Positions 57,410 through 64,000 of a stretch of 64,000 nucleotides of DNA are shown here, piece by piece. Each line of letters opens with the position of its first letter. Position 1 is the stretch's first letter. Source of the stretch: Ashinkailepas kermadecensis (Eukaryota > Arthropoda > Thecostraca > Neolepadidae); contig JAOTOM010002312.1 of assembly GCA_034440615.1 (NCBI GenBank), positions 34,157 to 98,156 of the forward strand, given 5' to 3'. The position numbers were made by a program, and so were the translations under genes. A model generated the notes under the pieces. The model had not been told where the DNA came from and made no database searches. It saw only the letters and a program-made list of their open reading frames with translations.

Positions 57410-58660
57410 TGCAATGATGCAACATAAGAATCCAGGAATAGTTCATCTGTTTCATCACTCACATGTGATTTCAACTCCCCAGTTATCCAGACAGTTTGAG
57501 GAAAGTCAAACATCTGCTACATGGATCAGCAAGGATGGATTGTAAGGCAACATGGATACCATGGAATTCCGGTCACAGTAGTTATGCTGCAATACATACC
57601 TTCTTCAACAGACTGCTTTGGAGATGGATGAGTTCCTGAAGTTTGGTCAGGGTTGGAGTTGGAGGTGGATGGAGCAACACTGTGAAGGACATAACATATG
57701 GTTCAAGAGACTTGTTTCCATTAACAATACAGGGGATGAAGTAACATTTTCATTGACTTCTATGGTTTTCATTGGCTTCATTGACTTCTATGGTGTCCTG
57801 AGTAAGTAGGACAATCGAGATGGGTTTCTGTTATATGCATTGTAGAAGCAATGTTATAATGTAGCTTTTATACCCCAGTGAGAATGGTATGGATTCACTC
57901 ATAAGTGAATTTGCAAACATACTGATATATCAGTTAACAACAATGCAGGGAGCTATGTGATCAACATGGTCTGTGCCCTAAAGCCCAAATAACTAAGTAA
58001 CAATGCAGGGAATCTGCTGCATAACAGTTTGACCATAAATTAGCCATGATATATGGCATCATACTTCCCATGCTATTTAGAATAGTGAGCTATATTTTGT
58101 GTACAAACATCAGGACATTAGAAATGTTAATTAACGTTACACACATCAGTTCCTAACAAGTGTCAGCAATACATTTCCTTCATGTGCTTTAAACATGATT
58201 CAAGAAAGCACTGTCATCGATTTTAAACTTGCAAAAAGAGTGGGCCGCCTGGCATTTTGAGTGCTATTTGAGTGAATTTGCTGTCTTGTTAGTGAACTGA
58301 CCACTTATTGAGATATAAGTACTTTAACTTTGCCTGCTTCCATCATGAAAATTTGTCATTTTCCAATACATCAGAAATCATCAGAATAACTTCTTGTCCA
58401 CAAACCGGTGTATGCATTTCTATGAATTTCTCATATTTATTAACACAAATGATGTAGATCTGATCTGCAAATTTATAACTCAGAAAATGTTATCAGCACA
58501 GGATTCCATTCCTGAAAATATAGTACTTTCAACATGTTATTGTTCTTTGTGAAGCAATAAGTGCAATGCTCTCATGCAGCATGCAGATGGAGGTTCATCA
58601 CGTGCACCAGGTAGCACAAAAGAGATATTATTGCAGTCTAAGGTAACCACAAGACAGGTT
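57410..58660. other. No gene recognised
   Basis: AT-rich unique-looking sequence in the interior of the palindrome. The short plus frame at 57618-57809 has no motif I recognise. Confidence 0.45.
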
Positions 58661-60283
58661 TTACACCCATTTTACCTCCACGAATCATTCAAAGGAGCTA
58701 GGTTTTGCCTAGTTGCGTTAGGCTAGGCTTTTGTTGTAAGTTAGTAAATAAAAAAGTCTTCAAAAACGGTTCAAGCTAGATTAGGTTATGTTAGACTTTT
58801 TAAGTTGAAAATGTTTGAGAACAATTTTTTTTTTTTGGGGGGGGAAATTGGGCATAAAAATAATCATTTCTTGCATGGAAGTCTAGGCTAGGTTAGGTTA
58901 GGTTATGTTACATGTTTTTTTATCTGAACATTATTTTTCATCCTATATTACTCAAATCCAAGCCCCCTTTTCCATGTTATTTTTCCTCACAATTGAAAAG
59001 TGTGCATCTGCAGAGGAAATGAGCGGTTACATCATGTTCAGCACATTAACAAACACTGCATTAAAAAAAGAAATTCAAAGAAGTCAGAGAGTACCATGAG
59101 CTGAAAAATTACCCAAAAAGCCAGGTATTATCACAGTTTAAGGTAACCACAAGACAAGTTTTACACACATTTTACCTCCATGAAGCATACAAAGGGGTTA
59201 GGTTTGTCAGGTTAGGTTAGGCTTTTGTTGTAAGTTATAAAAAGAATCATTTGTTGGTAAATAATTTTTGTTAATTATTTTTCTACAAAAAAAATAATAA
59301 ACGGTTCAGGCTAGCTTAGGTTAGGTTTTTTAAGTTGAAAATATTTGAGAAAATGCCTCGAAAATTTAAATTAAAAACAATTAATTTCTTGTATGGGAAG
59401 TTGAACTATGTTAGGTAAGGTTATCATACATCTTGAACATTATTTGCATGCTATATTTCCTTACTCCACACCCTTTTTTTGGTGTTATTTTTTACTCCCA
59501 ATTGAAAGGCATGCATTTGCAGAAGAAAGGACATTAAATTTGTGCTTTTATGTGTTTTATTAATATTTTTTATTTAAATTTCCAATGCAATGTTTATGAA
59601 TGTCACTAAGCTGATGGCACTACTCAGTTTCTGTGCAAATGCTTGTGGTTGTGAGCAGGTTGTGAGCAAAATAACATTAAAAATGGGCTTGGAGTTAGTA
59701 ACATAGCAATTAAAAGAAATACATTACAAATTCAACATAACCTAACGTAACCTAGCCTAACCTGACCTTGGAGAAAACAACTACAAAAACAAGATTGGAA
59801 AAATATATAGCAATTTATTTTCTTGAAATTTTGCAAATGAAAAAACCTAACCCAACCTAATCTAACCAGAATTATTGTGCTTTAAGGTGGTAACTAGGCA
59901 AGTTATTACACATTTGCCTCCATAAAGCAAACAAATGGGCTATGTTTGGTGATGTTAGATTAGTTTAAGTGTTTAAGTTCGACATTTTTTGCAAAAATTG
60001 TTCCAAAATTTGAAAGAAATAGATCTTTTTTCTTTAAAAGCAGCTTATGTTAGATTAAGTTAAGTTGGGTTACATTTTTTAATTGTAAAAAAAAATACAT
60101 TGCTTGAAATTTTTACAACTTGATGTTTTGGTTTTGTTTTTCTCCAAGGGGAGGTTAAGCTAGGTTAGGTTAGGTTATGTTGCATTTTTTTTTAAAAAAA
60201 AATACTTTACCCTATGTCACCCAATTCAAAGCTTTTTGTTGGTGTTATTTTGCTCACAACCTGAAATGTAGGCATTTGTATAG
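58661..60283. repeat. TTAGG-interspersed repeat cluster, locally palindromic
   Basis: Several copies of a block with GGTTAGGTTA runs, TGTTATTTTGCTCACAA and CATAAACATTGCATTG occur. 59580-59900 and 60000-60340 are reverse complements of each other around about 59960. No coding potential. Confidence 0.75.
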
Positions 60284-61908
60284 AAAATGAGTGGTCCCAT
60301 CATCTGAGTCACATTCATAAACATTGCATTGAAATGATACATTCCACGAATTCATAAAACACCTTAAAACACAAATTTACCAAAATGAGCAGTAACATCA
60401 TGTTCATCACATTCCTAAACATTGCATGGAAAAAAAATTAATCAGAAATTACCTTAAGCTGTAAATTTACCAAAAGGTGTGCCAACCCCTGGACGGAAAT
60501 GCAACACTAGGTGCCCCAATCCTGGGCAGAAAGGGCACTAAGAGCAGTGGAATGAAAATATTAATAAAAGTAAACTAAAAACAGCTCTTCTTGAAGACAA
60601 ACGTGGTAGTTATGTGATATTAACATGGAAACCCTGAGCACAAATCAGAAAAAAGCATGGACTGGACTTTTTCAAGCTTACCTGCCAACTTCTTCAACTA
60701 CTGTTCCTTTGGGAATTAAATATCAGCAAGCTATTTATTCACTATTTAAAATCACACCAATCCGCAGATACATCAGAATGTGCGAAGTACAAAAAACGAA
60801 TCAGTACGACGTCACATGAGATTGGCCTCCGGATTAAACACTGCGCGCAATTGCACCACAAATGTCTTACCTCCGTCACATTTGTCACTGTAACCTCAAA
60901 TTTAGACTTTAGGCGCTGGAATTTCTGTAACTGGAATTTTTTCTTTGGATGTTACGATTTTGGATGTTCTGAGGAACGCCCATCACGATTTGTGACATTT
61001 AATACGCGCTAGTGTCTATCGATACAAATCGACACCCCTGCTTTGGAGAAAAAAATAGAAACAAAAATTAAGCAATATATATTCTGAAAATTTTATAAAT
61101 TGAACAACCGAACCCAACTTACCCGAACCTAATGTCAGCTGCTTTTGAAGGAAAATTTCCGATTTTATTTTATTTTTGAAAATGATTGAACAATTTTTCC
61201 AAGGTAAACAACTAAACTAGCCTAACCTAGCCAAATCGGTATTATTGTGCTTTAAGGTGGTAACAAGACAAGTTTGTACACACATTTGCCTCCATATAGC
61301 AAGCAAATGGGTTAGGTTTGGTTAAGTTAGGTTAGTTTAGGTTTTTCAAGTTGGAAAACTTTTTAAAAAATTCCAAAAAAGTTTCCCCCAAAATTGCAAA
61401 TTATTTGGTAACCTTGCGGTCTAAGGTGTTCTTTTTTTCCTTTAAAAAAAAAAAAATATGCAGAATACCATGTTTATGAAGGTGACTAAGATGATTGGAC
61501 CCACTTATTTTCTGTGCTTACTTTTCAGGTTGTGAGCAAAATAATGCCAAAAAGGCTTTGAGTTCGGTAACATAGCATAAACATAAATGTTTTTTTTTAA
61601 TGCAACAAAACCTAACCTAGCCTACCCTAACCTATCTTTTGAGAACAAAAAATTAAACTAAATTAAAATGTCACTTAATTTATTTTCTGAAAATTCTCAA
61701 CCTTAAAAAAGAAACCTAACCGAGCCTAACCTAACCTAAGCTGATTTTGAATACAAAATTATATTTTTTGTGAACATGGTTGTAAATTTTTTCGGAAACT
61801 TTTGGGTATTATTGTGCTTTAAGGTGGGAACAAGAAAAGTTGTATGGGCGCTGTATGACCAACGCAGTCAATGCGGCCGTAAACCCAAATAACCAACCAA
61901 CCAACCCA
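60284..61908. repeat. Right arm of the large inverted repeat
   Basis: Reverse complement of 55014-55732 (inner) and 52575-53445 (outer). It ends in the AACCAACC tail of the embedded SINE. Confidence 0.87.
61843..61908 (+). mobile_element. SINE tail in right arm
   Basis: TATGGGCGCTGTATGACC through CCGTAAACCC to ATAACCAACCAACC, the mirror of 52582-52646. The similarity between the arms ends here. Confidence 0.7.
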
Positions 61909-62216
61909 GAAAGATGTAAGCTGTACTTCCACAGTGGAGGGAATTCCAGCTATTTTGTTTGTTTTTGCACACAATTTTACATTTTTCAGCAAAAGGTGGA
62001 GAGTCAGTCCACTATCTAATCCAAATCTGTTTCTATTCAGTACAAAATGTGCTGGTTAACATCAATGTTTCTACTTAGCATGGGGTTTTTCATTTTTTCC
62101 CTTTAGCTTTCTTATCAGCATAAAATAGCATAGGCTATTGGGGGGAGGCCCAAATCAACATTGGGGGGGCAAGATCAACATTGGTGGGGCCATAGCCCCC
62201 ACAAAAGGATACAAAT
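61909..62216 (-). mobile_element. hAT-like family 2 terminus (inverted)
   Basis: Ends GATACAAATCGACGCCCCTG at 62216, preceded by GGGGCCATAGCCCCC and CATTGGGGGGGCAAGATC. Confidence 0.6.
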
Positions 62217-62751
62217 CGACGCCCCTGCATACATGCATGATTTTGCACTTATCAAAATTTAATTTCATCTGCCATTTTTTGGACCACTTCACAAGCTCTT
62301 CTAAGTCTTTCTGTAGCATGTACCTAGGTGCCTAGGTACCAGGTAAATATCAAGCTGATAGTGTGATGAGTGGGCTGTTGAGGTTAATTATAGTTTGTAT
62401 ATCCACACTCTCAATGATAACTGATTGTTGTTCACGGGACTGGATTGTATGCAAGTTTGACAATGACAATTGGTTTTTGTGCACACCATTTTGAATTTTG
62501 TAGCAAAAGGTGGAGAGTCAGTCCACTATCTAACCCAAATCTGTTTTTTTTCATTACAAAATGTGCTGGTTAACATCAACTACATTTTCTATGTACCTAG
62601 CATGGTGTTTTCCTTCTTTTTTCCTTCAACTTTTTTATCAGCATAAAAATAGCATATGTTATTGGGGAGGCCCAAATCAACATTGGGGGGGCCAAGATCA
62701 ACATTGGTGGGGCCCTGGCCCCCACAAAAGGATACAAATCGACGCCCCTGC
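62217..62751 (-). mobile_element. hAT-like family 2 terminus, second copy
   Basis: Again ends GATACAAATCGACGCCCCTG at 62751. The body at 62330-62480 matches 40070-40150 in reverse. The internal sequence is much shorter than in other copies. Confidence 0.6.
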
Positions 62752-64000
62752 CATCTAGACATTAGGGGATGTCCCCATCCTAGCCCCGCCTTCAGCGCCT
62801 AAAATATCACACAAACTATAACGTAAAATTCCCTTTACGTAAACGTCCACATGCCTGCACCTTGATCGCAAACACCCGCTTTTATAGTCAGACATGTAAC
62901 GTACTCGCTTCAAAGGTGGCGCAAATGACCTCTGTGGTCCGGTACGCCTAAAAAAATCACTCCCCCACCCATGTGCAGTGAAATTGAAACTTGCCTGATG
63001 CTTCCAATTTCTGCAATATACGAATAAAAACCTGTGACGTCATCAAGGTTTGAATGCGAACTTTGGTGTACCTTTTAAAATAATGGTATTTTTGCGGCGT
63101 TTAATAATGGTGTTTTTGCGGCGTACGAGACATTGGTCTTGTCAAGGCTATTTCTTGTATAGCATTGGTCTTGTATGACTGTAAGGTTTGCTTAAAAGTC
63201 ATGTGAGCCACAGCTTTCTTTTTTATTCTTTTAGGAATACCAATTATAATGCAGTGGCCATGCAGCTTCTTGCTGACTTTTCTCTGTCATGGTATCATAA
63301 GCTGGCAGATTTGCCCACACATGGCTCTCGTTTTTCCCCATATCAATATTTAATGCATGCATTGTCATTGGGCATGTAGGTAGGTACCTAGGTAAATATC
63401 AAGCTGATGGTGTGATAGGTGGGCTGCTGAAGATAATTATAGTTTGCATATCCACAATCTCAATGATGATTGTCATTGTTGTTCACTGGACAATGCAAGT
63501 TTGACAATGACTGGAAATTAAGAATGGATTTTTTCCTGTTTAAGCTCATATGCATGTGGTTTTGCCATTGGTGGCGTGTACAAACATCAGTATGACAATC
63601 CAATTGTTGTTTTGTGGCTTAACATTTTTTAAAAGACAATCTGGTTTAAAATGCATCATCATCGAATCTTAACATTGTATGCTGTAAGTTTTCCTTCCAC
63701 AGTGGAGGGAAATCTAGCTATTTTGTTTTTTTGCACATAATTTTGAATTGTGTAGCAAAAGTTGGATACTCAGTCCACTATCTAATCCAAATCTGTTCTT
63801 TTTCAGTACAAAATGTGCTGGTTAACATCAACTAAGTTTTCTATGTACCTAACACAGTGTTTTTCTTCTTTTTTTTCCTTTAGCTTTTTATCAGCATAAA
63901 AATAGCATGGGTTATTGGGGGGGCCCAAATCAACATTGGGGGGCCAAGATCAGCATTGGGGGGGCCATGGCCCCCGCAAAAGGATACAAATCGACGCCCC
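62752..64000 (-). mobile_element. hAT-like family 2 copy, cut by window edge
   Basis: Reverse complement of 39787-40575 over about 62955-64000. The window ends inside its terminus (GACGCCCC). No transposase frame. Confidence 0.65.

Noticed and set aside
57618..57809. 63-codon plus frame (start MEMDEFLKFGQGW)
   Set aside because: Short, no family recognised, and internal near-duplicate words (TTCATTGACTTCTATGG twice) suggest local repetition.

Overview
The window reads as arthropod nuclear DNA dominated by repeats. Two things point to an arthropod. There are three intact ionotropic-receptor (IR, iGluR-like chemoreceptor) genes of the divergent type whose readable part lies in one exon, and TTAGG-type motifs (the usual arthropod telomere repeat) are scattered through many of the repeats. 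The sequence does not settle crustacean, chelicerate or insect. No ribosomal RNA, operon or CRISPR array is visible; long non-coding stretches, microsatellites, SINEs, LINE debris and DNA transposons are all eukaryotic.

Layout. 1-6070: a broken transposon-derived gene, a TA microsatellite, a partial copy of the IR repeat unit, and an IR fragment joined to a LINE RNase H fragment. 6071-39266: three copies (A, B, C) of an about 8 kb segmental duplication, each with one full-length IR gene on the minus strand (9756-11534, 23698-25467, 36032-37798) and the vestigial 3' end of a second IR gene just beyond it. Between A and B sits a 5.45 kb hAT-like transposon (13632-19082) made mostly of GC-rich minisatellite, with a perfect 8-bp target duplication and an unoccupied version of the site at the B/C junction. 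Unit B is split by about 4.3 kb of unrelated sequence (26746-31055). Unit C carries a tRNA-derived SINE with a 12-bp target duplication that A and B lack.

39267-52319: a second, inverted and much larger member of the same hAT-like family (40652-52311), again with a perfect 8-bp duplication. It contains a piggyBac-type MITE, a LINE tail, a nested array of short TTAGG-cored inverted-repeat elements, a 200-bp hAT-type MITE, a possible zinc-finger exon and a 1.5 kb higher-order minisatellite. 52320-62000 is a large interrupted palindrome. 62000-64000 holds several ends of another hAT-like family whose terminus is CAGGGGCGTCGATTTG.

The only credible functional protein genes are the three IR receptors. 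They are near-identical paralogues, so the region is best read as a young chemoreceptor cluster growing by tandem duplication while being filled by minisatellite-carrying DNA transposons. The most novel-looking items are the hAT-like elements, whose bodies are almost entirely two minisatellite families, and the nested TTAGG-cored inverted-repeat array.
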